The position numbers and the translations under genes were made by a program. The notes under the pieces are model-generated. The model did not search any database. It was not told the origin of the DNA and saw only the letters and a list, made by a program, of their open reading frames with translations. 61,658 nt of DNA from an uncultured Granulosicoccaceae bacterium (GTDB lineage Bacteria > Pseudomonadota > Gammaproteobacteria > Granulosicoccales > Granulosicoccaceae), in the NCBI GenBank assembly GCA_937981955.1, contig CALJNA010000057.1, positions 1-61,658 on the forward strand, read 5' to 3'. Shown one piece after another: positions 10,125 to 20,216 of this stretch (position 1 is its first letter; the number at the start of each line of letters is the position of its first letter).

Positions 10125-12449
10125 ATGAGCAAGAAATTCGACAAAGATGCGCTTGATTATCATCGTTATCCGGTTCCCGGAAAACTTGAAATCAGCGCGA
10201 CCAAAAATATGGTCAATCAGCGCGACCTGGCATTGGCTTATTCACCGGGCGTCGCGGCAGCTTGTCGGGAGATTGTCTCAGACCCTGGGCAAGTCAGTGA
10301 ATTAACTGCGCGCGCGAATCTGGTTGCGGTAATTACCAATGGCACGGCTGTGCTTGGTCTTGGGCCGATTGGTGCGCTTGCATCAAAACCGGTTATGGAA
10401 GGCAAGGCCGTGCTATTCAAGAAATTTGCGAATGTCGATGTCTTTGATATAGAACTCGACACCACCGACGTAGATCGATTTGTTGATGCAGTTGCTTTAA
10501 TGGAGCCGACATTTGGTGGCGTAAATCTGGAAGACATTAAAGCGCCAGAATGTTTTGAAATAGAAAAAAAGCTGCGTGAGCGTATGAACATTCCAGTGTT
10601 TCATGACGATCAGCACGGAACTGCGATAGTAGTTGCAGCTGCTATTCGAAACGGCCTTCGTCTGGTGGGTAAAGAGCTTGGCGATGTAAAACTGGTGTGT
10701 TCCGGTGCCGGTGCAGCGGCATTGGCTTGTCTTAATCTGCTGGTATTTATGGGATTGAAAAAAGACAATGTGACGGTGTGCGACATAAACGGTGTCATAC
10801 ATTCGGGTCGAAAAGATGACATCGATAAGTATCAGGCCGTGTATGCGCGCGATACCGATGCGCGCATACTCGATGATGTGATAGCCGATGCAGATATATT
10901 TCTTGGTCTTTCTGCGCCAAACGTTCTCTCAGGGGCACAAGTTGCAAGAATGGCAGACAATCCGTTCATTCTTGCTCTGGCTAACCCTGATCCCGAGATC
11001 AGTCCGGAAGAAGTTTACAAAGTGCGTGATGATGCTGTTATTGCAACCGGTCGTTCTGACTTTCCAAATCAGGTGAACAACGTATTGTGCTTTCCATTCC
11101 TGTTCAGAGGCGCACTCGATGTTGGCGCAACAGAGATCAATGCAGAAATGCAGGCTGCCTGTGTTGAGGCCATTGCCGATATCGCAACCAAGGAAGCTTC
11201 CGATGTGGTTTCTGCCGCTTACGGTGGGCAACCCTTTCGCTTCGGTCGAGACTATTTGATTCCGAAGCCATTCGACCCGCGTCTGATGACCGAGATTCCG
11301 CCGCGTGTTGCTAAAGCGGCCATGGACAGTGGTGTTGCTACGCGGCCAATAAATGATTTTGACAGCTACCATCGCAAACTTCGCGACTTTGTATTCCGTT
11401 CCGGTCTGGTCATGAAGCCGGTGTTTGAGCAGGCGCAAGCGAATATTCAACGCGTCATACTGGCTGAAGGTGAGTCCAGCCGTGTGCTCAGCGCCGTGCA
11501 GATTCTGGTTGATGATGAAATTTGCCGCCCACTACTAATTGGTCGTAAGAACACAATTCAAGATAAAATCGAATCCATGGGACTGCGTTTGACCGCCGGG
11601 CAGGGTTTTGATGTGCTGGACCCGGCCGACAACCCGGACTTTGATCGCCATGTCGATTTGTATCATCGTTTAATGCAACGTCAGGGTGTGTCGCCTGAAT
11701 ATGCATCCAATGTTATCCGTTCGCGAAACACTGCACTGGGTGCATTGATGGTCAGCAACTTTGAAGCGGATGCACTTGTTTGTGGAACGCAGGGTGCCTA
11801 TGCACGACACTTGAGATACTTGTGCGACATAATTGGTATACGTGACGATGTCACTGATATCTCTGCGCTCATCCTGATGATCCTCAGTTCTGGGACGGTC
11901 TTCCTGACAGACACACATGTTACCGTGGACCCGAGTGCAGAAGAAATTGCTGAAACGGCAGTGATGGCTGCAAATATAGTGACGCGCTTTGGCCTGGTGC
12001 CAAAGATTGGATTGTTGTCGCATTCGAACTTTGGTTCGCGAAACAATAGCAGTGCGATAAAAATGCGTGAAGCGCGAAAAATCATTTCCCGGCATTATCC
12101 GAATTTGTCGGTAGAGGGTGAAATGCATGCCGATGCAGCTTTGTCGCAGGAAACACGCGACAGAATATTTCCCAATGCCAGTTTCTCTGGTGCTGCGAAC
12201 TTGCTGGTAATGCCGAACCTCGATGCGGCCAATATTGCTTATAACTTCGTAAAAACAGTCGGCGACGGCCTGCCTGTCGGGCCAATTCTTATGGGCCTGC
12301 GAAGACCGGCGCACGTGGTGACAGAATCAACAACCGTGCGTGGTATTGTTAATTTATGCGCCATTGCGGCCGTGGATGCTATTGATTATGCCAACAACAA
12401 CCCGGATGCCGCTGGGCGGCACAAAAGAGAGTTAGAAGCGGCAACCTAG
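10125..12449 (+). CDS. maeB: NADP-dependent malic enzyme, oxaloacetate-decarboxylating
   Basis: Oxidatively decarboxylates malate to pyruvate and makes NADPH. The 774-residue protein is the MaeB fusion type. An N-terminal malic domain ([20 protein letters not shown]) and an NAD-binding domain ([16 protein letters not shown]) are followed from about residue 430 by a phosphotransacetylase-like domain that in homologues is regulatory and senses acetyl-CoA rather than being catalytic. It starts 12 bp after leuA and may share its transcript. Both proteins handle products around the pyruvate and acetyl-CoA node. Confidence 0.95.
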   Translation: MSKKFDKDALDYHRYPVPGKLEISATKNMVNQRDLALAYSPGVAAACREIVSDPGQVSELTARANLVAVITNGTAVLGLGPIGALASKPVMEGKAVLFKKFANVDVFDIELDTTDVDRFVDAVALMEPTFGGVNLEDIKAPECFEIEKKLRERMNIPVFHDDQHGTAIVVAAAIRNGLRLVGKELGDVKLVCSGAGAAALACLNLLVFMGLKKDNVTVCDINGVIHSGRKDDIDKYQAVYARDTDARILDDVIADADIFLGLSAPNVLSGAQVARMADNPFILALANPDPEISPEEVYKVRDDAVIATGRSDFPNQVNNVLCFPFLFRGALDVGATEINAEMQAACVEAIADIATKEASDVVSAAYGGQPFRFGRDYLIPKPFDPRLMTEIPPRVAKAAMDSGVATRPINDFDSYHRKLRDFVFRSGLVMKPVFEQAQANIQRVILAEGESSRVLSAVQILVDDEICRPLLIGRKNTIQDKIESMGLRLTAGQGFDVLDPADNPDFDRHVDLYHRLMQRQGVSPEYASNVIRSRNTALGALMVSNFEADALVCGTQGAYARHLRYLCDIIGIRDDVTDISALILMILSSGTVFLTDTHVTVDPSAEEIAETAVMAANIVTRFGLVPKIGLLSHSNFGSRNNSSAIKMREARKIISRHYPNLSVEGEMHADAALSQETRDRIFPNASFSGAANLLVMPNLDAANIAYNFVKTVGDGLPVGPILMGLRRPAHVVTESTTVRGIVNLCAIAAVDAIDYANNNPDAAGRHKRELEAAT

Positions 12450-12540
12450 GCTGGATTGCGTGGCTTTGTCGTATCTGTTGCGCCATTGAGGCTCTAGTGC
12501 TGCTACCATCATAGATTAGTCACCGAGCCGCTTGCCCAGT

Positions 12541-12906
12541 ATGGAACTCGAGTTATTTTTAAACCGGCTGGAAACCCAGCCCGAAACTATCCAATTTCCT
12601 GACGTGGTTGCGCTGATTAATCAGCTGTACACGTATGTTCCCTGCGGGTTTCGAAATCATAATTTGATTAATGAGGCGGGGCAGAACACCGGTTCATGCA
12701 AACTGTTTGCGTTTGCGCGCTTGCACGACCTGACCGAGGCGCAAACACTGGCGTGCTTCGGAGCATACTATCGGGCCGATGTGCTTAAGAACCCAGAGGG
12801 TGATAGTCATCCGAACATACGACAATTCATGGAAACCGGTTGGGACGGTATTGAATTTGAAGGTGTACCGCTTAGAGCCAAGCACCCATTACATAAAGAC
12901 AGCTGA
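12541..12906 (+). CDS. HopJ type III effector family protein
   Basis: About 121 residues matching the HopJ family core: CGFRNHNLINEAGQNTGSCK, then CFGAYYRADVL and HPNIRQFMETGW. The family is named after a Pseudomonas effector, but it is common in non-pathogens without type III secretion, as here, so a secreted effector role is unlikely. The ATG at 12541 is preferred over a TTG at 12532; no strong ribosome-binding site is visible for either. It is a monocistronic gene. Confidence 0.82.
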   Translation: MELELFLNRLETQPETIQFPDVVALINQLYTYVPCGFRNHNLINEAGQNTGSCKLFAFARLHDLTEAQTLACFGAYYRADVLKNPEGDSHPNIRQFMETGWDGIEFEGVPLRAKHPLHKDS

Positions 12907-13000
12907 GCACAAACACACCTAAGTACAAGATAAGTAATTGCAAAGATTCCCAGGTGCGAAGGCAAATAAGCAAAGCGCTTCAGCTTCAAAGCAGAACAGC

Positions 13001-13732
13001 CTAAAAAAGAAAGCCCGACAAGCCTGTTAGCAGTCCGATTATTCCTCCGAAAACACCACCCCATACCACCAGCCAACCCAGATGTTTTCTGATCATCTGT
13101 TGCATGATATCGCGCACCATTTCAGGGGTTAGTTCATCCAGTCGAGCTTGCAGAATTTTATCCAAACGCTGCAGGAATTCTTCGCTGCTGGTCACGGTCG
13201 ACAATTGTTTACTGACAATCTTCTGGAATCTCGGTGATGCCGCGGCATCTTCAAGGTATTTGCCCATACGTCTTTTAAACGGCTCGCGCATGCCATCAAG
13301 TGCTGATTCACCGCCGATCATGCCTAGCATGGATCCGAAAGATGACTCCATGACGGTTTCAACCAACTGGTCGTAGGCCACATCAAGATCGACTCCGGCA
13401 ATAAGTGGTTTCAGATCGATGTTTAGCTCTCCGTCCGGATCTTCGAATACTTTATCTACCCGTTCCTGATTAAAAAGGTGCTCATGCACCATGCGTAAAA
13501 TACCGGCTTTGAACTGTTCAAAGTGCAATACGATAACGCCTGACCCATATAAACCGGGGACACGTTCAAACAACATGTGAACCGCAAGCCAGTTGGTTAA
13601 TGCGCCTGACAATGCAAACAGACCTGTGCTGAGTAATACCGTTTTCAATGGATCGTTAAAAAGAAAACTCGCAGCGATGATGGCCAGAGCAATTAGATTC
13701 GGTAGCGTGTTTTTGTTCAGCAAGGTGTTCAT
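13001..13732 (-). CDS. DUF445 family membrane protein
   Basis: About 243 residues with a hydrophobic N-terminus of two helices (LIALAIIAASFLF and TVLLSTGLFALSGALTNWLAVHMLF), a long soluble helical middle, and a final glycine-rich hydrophobic hairpin (WLVVWGGVFGGIIGLLTGL). The ALTNWLAVHMLFERVPGLYGSG segment is the DUF445 signature. The frame opens at a TTG at 13825, but the ATG at 13732 gives a normal N-terminus. The function of the family is not established. It is divergent from the xylanase gene. Confidence 0.8.
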   Translation of the reverse strand: MNTLLNKNTLPNLIALAIIAASFLFNDPLKTVLLSTGLFALSGALTNWLAVHMLFERVPGLYGSGVIVLHFEQFKAGILRMVHEHLFNQERVDKVFEDPDGELNIDLKPLIAGVDLDVAYDQLVETVMESSFGSMLGMIGGESALDGMREPFKRRMGKYLEDAAASPRFQKIVSKQLSTVTSSEEFLQRLDKILQARLDELTPEMVRDIMQQMIRKHLGWLVVWGGVFGGIIGLLTGLSGFLF

Positions 13733-13831
13733 TGACTGGCAGTTTTTCAGATCCTGTTCGTGTCTCGGTGGCAACTGTGCATCGCCGTACGAGGCTTGGT
13801 TTGCGTTATGGGTATCGGTGCACAAATAAAC

Positions 13832-14026
13832 CTATAGCAACGTTTTGAAAGCACAAGACATATTCGTGTAATTAATCATAACTTGTTGATATATATGAAA
13901 ATATAGTTTTTATTTTTGCCAGTTTAACGCAGTGCGAGAAAAGCGTGGCCCGATGCCCGAAAGCGTGTAACCCGGGCCTGATCCCTGCTTTAAAGGGGGT
14001 GCACCATCACAAATTGATCAAACCTA
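13832..14026 (+). promoter_or_regulatory. AT-rich promoter and structured leader of the xylanase gene
   Basis: The region is AT-rich to about 13920, then turns GC-rich with possible stem-loops: GCCCG (13955-13959) with CGGGC (13973-13977), and CCCT with AGGGG (13983-13999). The purine-rich AAAGGGGG lies 27 bp before the ATG, too far for a normal ribosome-binding site. I see no exact match to a known riboswitch. Confidence 0.3.
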
Positions 14027-16291
14027 ATGCAAAAACTCCACGCTGGTAAAACGATTTTATCCGTCTGCACCTTGTTGTGCATGACACCCGCTTTGGCTAA
14101 CCAGGCTCCCACGCTTGACCCGATTGATAACGTAACGGTTTTTGTCGGCGAGCAAGTGTCGGTCCGCGTCGTCCCTCGCGACCCGGAAGGTGTTGTCCCG
14201 GGTTTACGCATTATCGATATCCCCGCCGGGGCGATGTTTTCAGATAATGGTGACGGTACGCGAACCTTCAAGTGGTTACCACAAAGCCGTGACGCTGGTA
14301 GCACCAAAGTGACTTTTGAAGCGGTTGACGCTCTTGACGAAAACCTGCGCAACGGTCGCAGTATGACAATTACCGTCCTGCAAAATGAGCAGAACGAAAT
14401 GGAAACCGGCAACCTTCCGCCTGAGATTGAGTCGCTGGTTGATCGCGAAGTCACACTCGGTGAAACCATGGACTTTCGAGTCGTTCCTTATGACCCGGAA
14501 GGCGTGGTACCTGCATTGCGGGTAGAGAACATGCCGGGTGGTGCAAGTTTTGATGACAACCGGGATGGAACAAGGCAATTTCGCTGGACGCCCAACAGTG
14601 ATCAGATCGGTGCGCATCAGGTTAGCTTCATTGTGTATGAAGAGAAGAACCAGTCGTTGCGAACCCGGCAGAGCGTTACACTGACTGTAAAAGCTGAGCA
14701 AGATATTGTTAATCCCGAAGAACCACAACCACCGATTAATTCTGCAGCACCTCAGTTTGAAGATTTAACTGATCAATTTGTTTATCTGGGTCAGACATTG
14801 AATCTGGTTGTGCGCGCTACATCTGAAGATGGGTCGGTGCCTGGTCTCGCCATGGACAGGATGCCGGTCGATTCGTCTTTTTTTGATAATGGTGATGGTA
14901 CCCGAACGTTTCGCTGGTTCCCTTATCCTGTCAATCTGGGTGATACCTACGTGAACGTCATTGCTATCGACGCGCACGACCCTTCTATTCGTACCGACAA
15001 GACCATCAAGATACGGGTGGAACGAGATCCGAATAATCCGGTTAACTTTCCACCGGTAATCAATGGCATTCGAAATCCGACCATTCGGGCCGGAGACACG
15101 TTGAACCAGTTGGTTCAACCAGTAGACCCTGACTTTACGGTGCCGGAACTCTCAGCATTGAACCTGCCCAATGATGCTCAGTTTGTTGACAACGGGGACG
15201 GTACACGCGATTTTCGCTGGCCCACCGATGCGGGTGATATTGGTGATCACACGTATCATTTTCGTGTAGTTGATAGTGAAGATGCCTCATTGACATTCGA
15301 GAAGTCGTTTACCGTAACAGTCGCCGAACCATCCAGTTTTGAAAGAAGCGGTGAGCGCTTAAGAGTATTGGCGGAGCGTCGAGATTTTCTGATCGGTTAT
15401 GCATCTGTGCTTAACGCACCGAAGATTGCCGACAACGAATTGTATCGTCAGATTGCAGGCGATGAATTCAACATGGTCACGCCGGAGAATTCGCACAAAA
15501 TGGGCTGGGTTCAACCTCACCGTGGCGTGTTCGAGTGGGAAGATGCGGATGACCTTGCTGCCTACGCACGCGACAAAGGCATGGTACTGCACGGACATCC
15601 GTTGGTTTGGTATACGCAGTTACCCGGATGGGTGCAGTTCATGGACGTGTCTGAAGCAAAAACCATTATGCAGGAGCACATCAACGCACTGGTTGGTCGA
15701 TACCGTGGACAGGTCAAAATCTGGGACGTTGTCAATGAAGCTATCAGCGACAACGATGGAAAGTTGCGAGAATCGGTCTGGTACAAAGGCATGGGTGAAG
15801 CTTATATTGCAGAAGCATTCAAAATGGCGCGAGCCGCCGACCCGGAAGCCATCCTGATTTATAACGACTACGACGTAGCGTGGTTCAATACCAAGTCTGA
15901 TGCAATGTACAACCTGTTAAAGCGGGAGCTCGAAGCAGGTACGCCGATTGACGGCGTTGGTTTCCAGATGCATTTGCTGAGTGACTTTACCGATTTTGAA
16001 GGTATGAATAACAATCTGCAGCGTTTTGCTGATTTGGGGCTGGATATTTATATAACTGAATTTGATGTGTCCATGAGCAGTAACGATGAGTTGGAACAGC
16101 AGGCTGAAGTGTATCGACGATCATTGGAAATCTGCTTGGCCCAGCCAAGATGCAAGGCCATGCAGAGCTGGGGTTTTACCGACCGCTATTCATGGCGCTC
16201 ATCTAACAATCCATTGTTGTTTGATGACAAGTACCAGGCCAAGCCTGCTTACTATGCGTGGCAGAGAACGCTGCGAGATTTCTTGCGATAA
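14027..16291 (+). CDS. Secreted GH10 endo-1,4-beta-xylanase with four N-terminal Ig/cadherin-like repeats
   Basis: Cleaves internal beta-1,4 bonds of xylan. The 754-residue precursor has a Sec signal peptide (residues 1-24, ending ALA before NQAP). Four tandem repeats of about 88 residues follow (roughly 29-117, 135-221, 244-332 and 345-432). Each contains a D-N-x-D-G-T-R motif followed by an aromatic-x-W beta strand, as in bacterial Ig/cadherin-like modules. The GH10 barrel spans about 446-754 with acid/base Glu571 in WDVVNEA and nucleophile Glu678 in YITEFDV. There is no carbohydrate-binding module of recognisable type, so the repeats may act as a spacer or binding stalk. It stands alone, without other xylan genes. 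Confidence 0.93.
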   Translation: MQKLHAGKTILSVCTLLCMTPALANQAPTLDPIDNVTVFVGEQVSVRVVPRDPEGVVPGLRIIDIPAGAMFSDNGDGTRTFKWLPQSRDAGSTKVTFEAVDALDENLRNGRSMTITVLQNEQNEMETGNLPPEIESLVDREVTLGETMDFRVVPYDPEGVVPALRVENMPGGASFDDNRDGTRQFRWTPNSDQIGAHQVSFIVYEEKNQSLRTRQSVTLTVKAEQDIVNPEEPQPPINSAAPQFEDLTDQFVYLGQTLNLVVRATSEDGSVPGLAMDRMPVDSSFFDNGDGTRTFRWFPYPVNLGDTYVNVIAIDAHDPSIRTDKTIKIRVERDPNNPVNFPPVINGIRNPTIRAGDTLNQLVQPVDPDFTVPELSALNLPNDAQFVDNGDGTRDFRWPTDAGDIGDHTYHFRVVDSEDASLTFEKSFTVTVAEPSSFERSGERLRVLAERRDFLIGYASVLNAPKIADNELYRQIAGDEFNMVTPENSHKMGWVQPHRGVFEWEDADDLAAYARDKGMVLHGHPLVWYTQLPGWVQFMDVSEAKTIMQEHINALVGRYRGQVKIWDVVNEAISDNDGKLRESVWYKGMGEAYIAEAFKMARAADPEAILIYNDYDVAWFNTKSDAMYNLLKRELEAGTPIDGVGFQMHLLSDFTDFEGMNNNLQRFADLGLDIYITEFDVSMSSNDELEQQAEVYRRSLEICLAQPRCKAMQSWGFTDRYSWRSSNNPLLFDDKYQAKPAYYAWQRTLRDFLR

Positions 16292-16295
16292 TCTA

Positions 16296-17120
16296 TCAAA
16301 CCTGATTGTTGCCGATAAAGGCTTTGGTCAATCGCGAATCTGAATTTTTCAGGTCTTCGATGACGGTAAAATGATTATGTTCACCGTCTACGACGCAATG
16401 CGTATTAGCGCCAAGCCCGGTCCAGATGTTGGTAATGAGTTTGGCCTGACGAATAAACTCCGGTCTTTCACCGCCGCCTACCCAGGCGGTGAGTGCCGGG
16501 TTGCCAGCTGGGCGTAACAAGGCCGGACTCTCGGCAATTGCCTGTGCTTCATCCAGTTGCAGCACTTCGTTCATTTTGGTTTTCATTAGCGGCCGCAGAT
16601 CGTGTAATCCGCTTATCGAAAGTGTGTGTTCAATGCGTGCGCGGACTGATTCATCAAGTTTGCTGTCGACACAAACCATTCGACTAACCAGATGTCCGCC
16701 GGCTGAGTGACCTGCTAATCTTATTGGTCCGTCGATGCGCTTCGCTGCGGTATTGATCGCCTTAGCAATCTGTGCCGTTATCTTTGGAATACTGACTTCC
16801 GGTGTGAGTGTATAGCTTGGGATGCACACGGCCCAACCACAGGCACGTGCACCTTGTGCCAAATCGGTCCAGTATGATTTATCCAATCGCATCCAGTAGC
16901 CACCATGGACAAACACAGCCAGACCAAGCGGGGATTTTTCAGGAAGGACGAAGTCCATTGCTTCGCGCGGTGCTGTTCCATAGCTTACGTCGGTTTCAAT
17001 AAGCCGGGAATCCAGGTTTAATCGGTACTGTGCTGCCCGCTCTGTCCAAAGTTCGGGCAGGTTTTCTGAGCCGCTGACGTGCGCCATGTTTGCGTAAGCA
17101 TCATCCCAATCGGTTCGCAT
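16296..17120 (-). CDS. Alpha/beta hydrolase (arylformamidase/esterase-like)
   Basis: A 274-residue alpha/beta hydrolase with oxyanion-hole motif FVHGGYW (about 69-75), nucleophile elbow GHSAGGH (about 134-140), and a late catalytic His in GEHNHFTVIEDL. The HGGYW form and length resemble bacterial kynurenine formamidase-like esterases. There are no tryptophan-catabolism neighbours, so the substrate is open. It is convergent with the xylanase, with 4 bp between stops. Confidence 0.82.
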   Translation of the reverse strand: MRTDWDDAYANMAHVSGSENLPELWTERAAQYRLNLDSRLIETDVSYGTAPREAMDFVLPEKSPLGLAVFVHGGYWMRLDKSYWTDLAQGARACGWAVCIPSYTLTPEVSIPKITAQIAKAINTAAKRIDGPIRLAGHSAGGHLVSRMVCVDSKLDESVRARIEHTLSISGLHDLRPLMKTKMNEVLQLDEAQAIAESPALLRPAGNPALTAWVGGGERPEFIRQAKLITNIWTGLGANTHCVVDGEHNHFTVIEDLKNSDSRLTKAFIGNNQV

Positions 17121-17155
17121 TATTCACCTTGTTCGTTTGTTCGTATAAAACCGCG

Positions 17156-18109
17156 TTAATGCCAGAGATCGGGGCCTAGCTTTTTCAGCACCGGTAGCAC
17201 CTTGAAATAAAGTCGCAGCATAGATAGTCGCGAAGGACCGTTGTCCAGTTGCGCAAGCGATTGAAAAAATTCACCTTCAAAAGCGGGTACAGAACGAATT
17301 TTCTCCGCCAATATTTGAAACCGTTGCCAAGTAGGCTCGTGCAGTATGTTTGATTCGACGGTAAGTTGTGTTCCAAGCGTATCAAGTAAAGCCGCCATTT
17401 TTACAAAATGAAGGTGTTCCGGAACATCATTAACCGTGTGGTAGTACCACGGTGTGCCGCTGGAGATAAATGTAAATGGAATACCCATCGAACGAAATCT
17501 GCCGTAGTCACTGCGCGGAACACAAGTGCCTACAGGTTCAACGAATAGCATAGGCAGGTGGAAAAAATCCAGCTGCTCCGATTGCAAACATGGCAAGGCG
17601 GGTCCGAATTGGAAATAAACCTGATCAAAACCGGGCATCAGTGAGCCGCCAACCAGATCAAGAACGATTGCTTTACTCACTGGCTTATCGTAGTCACGGG
17701 CAAACGCTCTTGAGCCTTTTGTTGCGCCAAATCCAAACGTTTCCTCGTAGTCGAAAAAAACGTAGGTTATCGCAATGTCTTTTGGTGCTTGCGTGAGTAG
17801 CTCCAATACGATGGCTACCGCTGAAGCATTGTCATCTGCACCTGGGCCCGAACGACCAAGCGTGTCATAGTGAGCACCGACCACAACGCGAGGTGTCGCG
17901 GTGTCTACTGGCCCGGTTTCGGTGAAAATGTTTTTGCAGTTACCAAACGGTAGTGCGAAGAATTCCTGAATCTGAACGCTGTGTCCGGCTGATTTTATAC
18001 AATCGCAAATGTACTCCTGCGTGCGTTTGTAACCAGACGAGCGTGGCCGTCGACCGTCAGCACACAACTGCTGTATATGAGCGTGAAGCGCTTCGACGGT
18101 TTGATTCAT
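17156..18109 (-). CDS. M28 family zinc metallopeptidase
   Basis: A 317-residue peptidase of the M28 clan (aminopeptidase or glutaminyl-cyclase-like). Zinc-site motifs are visible in order: His and Asp in VVGAHYDT, Asp in GADDNASA, the Glu pair in FDYEETFG, Asp in IVLDLVGG, and His in YYHTVNDVPEH. There is no signal peptide, so it is probably cytosolic, unlike many secreted relatives. Its start overlaps the epmB stop by 4 bp (ATGA), suggesting co-expression. Confidence 0.88.
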   Translation of the reverse strand: MNQTVEALHAHIQQLCADGRRPRSSGYKRTQEYICDCIKSAGHSVQIQEFFALPFGNCKNIFTETGPVDTATPRVVVGAHYDTLGRSGPGADDNASAVAIVLELLTQAPKDIAITYVFFDYEETFGFGATKGSRAFARDYDKPVSKAIVLDLVGGSLMPGFDQVYFQFGPALPCLQSEQLDFFHLPMLFVEPVGTCVPRSDYGRFRSMGIPFTFISSGTPWYYHTVNDVPEHLHFVKMAALLDTLGTQLTVESNILHEPTWQRFQILAEKIRSVPAFEGEFFQSLAQLDNGPSRLSMLRLYFKVLPVLKKLGPDLWH

Positions 18110-19128
18110 AAACGTGTTTTGGCTGGCCTGCCGCTAATTTCCCTGACCAGCGTGGGTACCAGATAACCGGGGAGTTGATTGGTCATCTCGTGTACCAGAT
18201 CTCTTGCTTGATTATCATCAACCCGAAAGTGGGCGGTACCCGAAACCGGATCGGTTGCGTGCAGATAGTAGGGCAGCACACCCGCTTCATAAAGTTTTTC
18301 ACTTAACTTGCACAGCGTTGCAGACTGATTATTAATACCATCAAGCAGTACACTCTGATTCAGCAAGGTGACGCTGCTATTGTTTAGTGGTGCAAGGTGG
18401 TGCTTAAGCTGTTGATCAATTTCATTCGGGTGATTGGCGTGTAGTACCACCGCTACCTGAGCGCGTGAGTCGATTAAGCGTTCGCAAAGTGCTTTGGTTA
18501 AACGCTGCGGCACGGCAACCGGGAATCGTGTGTGAATTCTGATCTGTTTAACATGCGGAACAGATTCTATTTTATCCAGCAACTGCGCAAATTTTCGATC
18601 GTTGAGTAGTAGTGGCTCACCTCCACTCAAAATGACTTCCCGAATACTGTTGTCGTCGCGAATATAGTCAAGCGCAGTGTTCAATGAGTCCTGGCTAAGG
18701 CGATTCTGATCGTATGGGAAGTGTCTTCGAAAACAGTACCGGCAATTGATCGGGCAACTCACCGCCGCCGTTAACAAAACGCGCCCCCGGTATTTATGGA
18801 CCAGACCGGGGCTAACGTTATAACGTTGCTCATCGAGCGGATCGTGACTGAAGCCCGGTGCAAGTTGATGTTCTTTTTTCTGTGGCAGGATTTGCAACAG
18901 CAAAGGATCGTTTAAGTCTCCCGCTTGCATGCGGGAGACAAAGGTTAACGGAACGCGAAGTTTGAATTCGCTGCCCGCACTTATTTTTGTTAGTGCATTA
19001 GCATCAAGCTGTAGTAGCTCCGCTAATACAGTTATATCTTCAATTGTGTTAGAGCTGACCTGCTGCCAGGACCAGTTGCTGGAGTGCTGCAGTCGCTCAG
19101 CCCAACGCTCCTCGATAACTGCACTCAC
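18106..19128 (-). CDS. epmB: EF-P (R)-beta-lysylation protein EpmB (lysine 2,3-aminomutase)
   Basis: A radical SAM and PLP enzyme that turns L-alpha-lysine into (R)-beta-lysine for modification of elongation factor P. In the 340-residue protein the cluster cysteines are C125, C129 and C132 in CPINCRYCFRRHFPY. The size and the short N-terminus with W-x-W motifs match EpmB rather than the longer catabolic aminomutases. The partners epmA and efp are not in the window. It is translationally coupled to the M28 peptidase downstream and overlaps the homocysteine methyltransferase stop upstream, giving a three-gene run. Confidence 0.9.
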   Translation of the reverse strand: MSAVIEERWAERLQHSSNWSWQQVSSNTIEDITVLAELLQLDANALTKISAGSEFKLRVPLTFVSRMQAGDLNDPLLLQILPQKKEHQLAPGFSHDPLDEQRYNVSPGLVHKYRGRVLLTAAVSCPINCRYCFRRHFPYDQNRLSQDSLNTALDYIRDDNSIREVILSGGEPLLLNDRKFAQLLDKIESVPHVKQIRIHTRFPVAVPQRLTKALCERLIDSRAQVAVVLHANHPNEIDQQLKHHLAPLNNSSVTLLNQSVLLDGINNQSATLCKLSEKLYEAGVLPYYLHATDPVSGTAHFRVDDNQARDLVHEMTNQLPGYLVPTLVREISGRPAKTRL

Positions 19129-20192
19129 GTATTACCGCTCGGCTTTTTTCTGCGTCGCGAAGCACGCGCACCTTTCCCGGTAGCAGAACCACCGGCAACG
19201 CTTAAATCACCATCGAGTTGCGCTTTTGCACCCTGAGTTACTTCTCCAAGTTCTGAGACGATCTCTTCCAGCGATGGAGTCGGACCTGGAGTCCACTGAT
19301 CTATGGCATCGCGCATGGCTTTAACGTGCAACGGTGAAGTGCCACAGCATCCGCCAATAATGGACGCACCGGCATTGGCTGCCATTGTTGCGTACAAAGC
19401 CATTAGTTCAGGCGTGCCGTTATAAACAATTTCCCCGTCAACATACTCAGGAATGCCGCAGTTGGCTTTTGCGACTAAGGCTGGCTTTACACCAAAGGTT
19501 TCCTGAGCTGTGGTCAGGTTTTTAATGGCAGCGACAACTTCACTGGCACCGATACCGCAGTTTGTGCCAACCGCAGTAATGTGTGTGTTCAGGCTGGTGC
19601 TGATTCTGATGGTGTCTGCCGCTGTCAGACCCATCATGGTTCGTCCATTGGTATCTATACTAACTGTGTAAACCACCGGCAGTCCGATAGACTCCACGCC
19701 AAGGACTGCTGCTTCAATCTCCTCGGCAGATGAGATGGTTTCAATCCACATAATATCTGCACCTCCTTCCTTGAGCGCCAGAGCTTGTTCGCGGAAGGCG
19801 GCGGCGGCATCATCGATGGAAACCAGGCCGTTAGGTGCCAATATTTCGCCGGTTGGACCGATGGATCCTGCTACCAGCACGTTTCTTGGCGCACTGTCAC
19901 TGACTTTGCGTGCTATTTCCGCCGCTGCCCGGTTTAATTCCGCAACGCGATGGCCTGCGTTGTGCAACGCTAACCGGTAATGAGTACCACCAAATGAATT
20001 GGTCAGAATGATGTCCGATCCCGCATCCACAAACGATTGGTGGAGTTTGGTTATCCGGTCAGGGTGGTCTATGTTCCACAATTCCGGTGAATCGCCGGTT
20101 TGGAGACCCATCGAAAACAGGTTGGTTCCGGTAGCACCGTCTGCCAGCAGTATTCTGGATTCTTTCAAGCGGTCGCTGAGTTTGTTGAGCAT
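19125..20192 (-). CDS. Homocysteine S-methyltransferase family protein (betaine-homocysteine type)
   Basis: Transfers a methyl group to homocysteine or a related thiol. In the 355-residue protein the TIM barrel opens with LLADGATGTNLF. The zinc ligands are Cys212 in GTNCGIG and Cys282/Cys283 in GGCCGT. The last 40 residues form a low-complexity linker ending in a basic tail (GARASRRRKKPS). Similar tails occur on three other proteins of the nearby corrinoid cluster, which supports a shared role. It may use glycine betaine, or act as a methyl acceptor for the pathway. It overlaps epmB by 4 bp and is divergent from the acetyltransferase gene. Confidence 0.88.
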   Translation of the reverse strand: MLNKLSDRLKESRILLADGATGTNLFSMGLQTGDSPELWNIDHPDRITKLHQSFVDAGSDIILTNSFGGTHYRLALHNAGHRVAELNRAAAEIARKVSDSAPRNVLVAGSIGPTGEILAPNGLVSIDDAAAAFREQALALKEGGADIMWIETISSAEEIEAAVLGVESIGLPVVYTVSIDTNGRTMMGLTAADTIRISTSLNTHITAVGTNCGIGASEVVAAIKNLTTAQETFGVKPALVAKANCGIPEYVDGEIVYNGTPELMALYATMAANAGASIIGGCCGTSPLHVKAMRDAIDQWTPGPTPSLEEIVSELGEVTQGAKAQLDGDLSVAGGSATGKGARASRRRKKPSGNT

Positions 20193-20216
20193 AAGTGAAC
20201 ATTACCCTTCGTGAAT

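Noticed and set aside
11670-12314. 214-residue antisense frame in maeB
   Set aside because: It shadows a well-conserved gene and resembles no family.
12541-12906. Type III secretion effector role for the HopJ protein
   Set aside because: No secretion genes nearby, and the family is common in non-pathogens.
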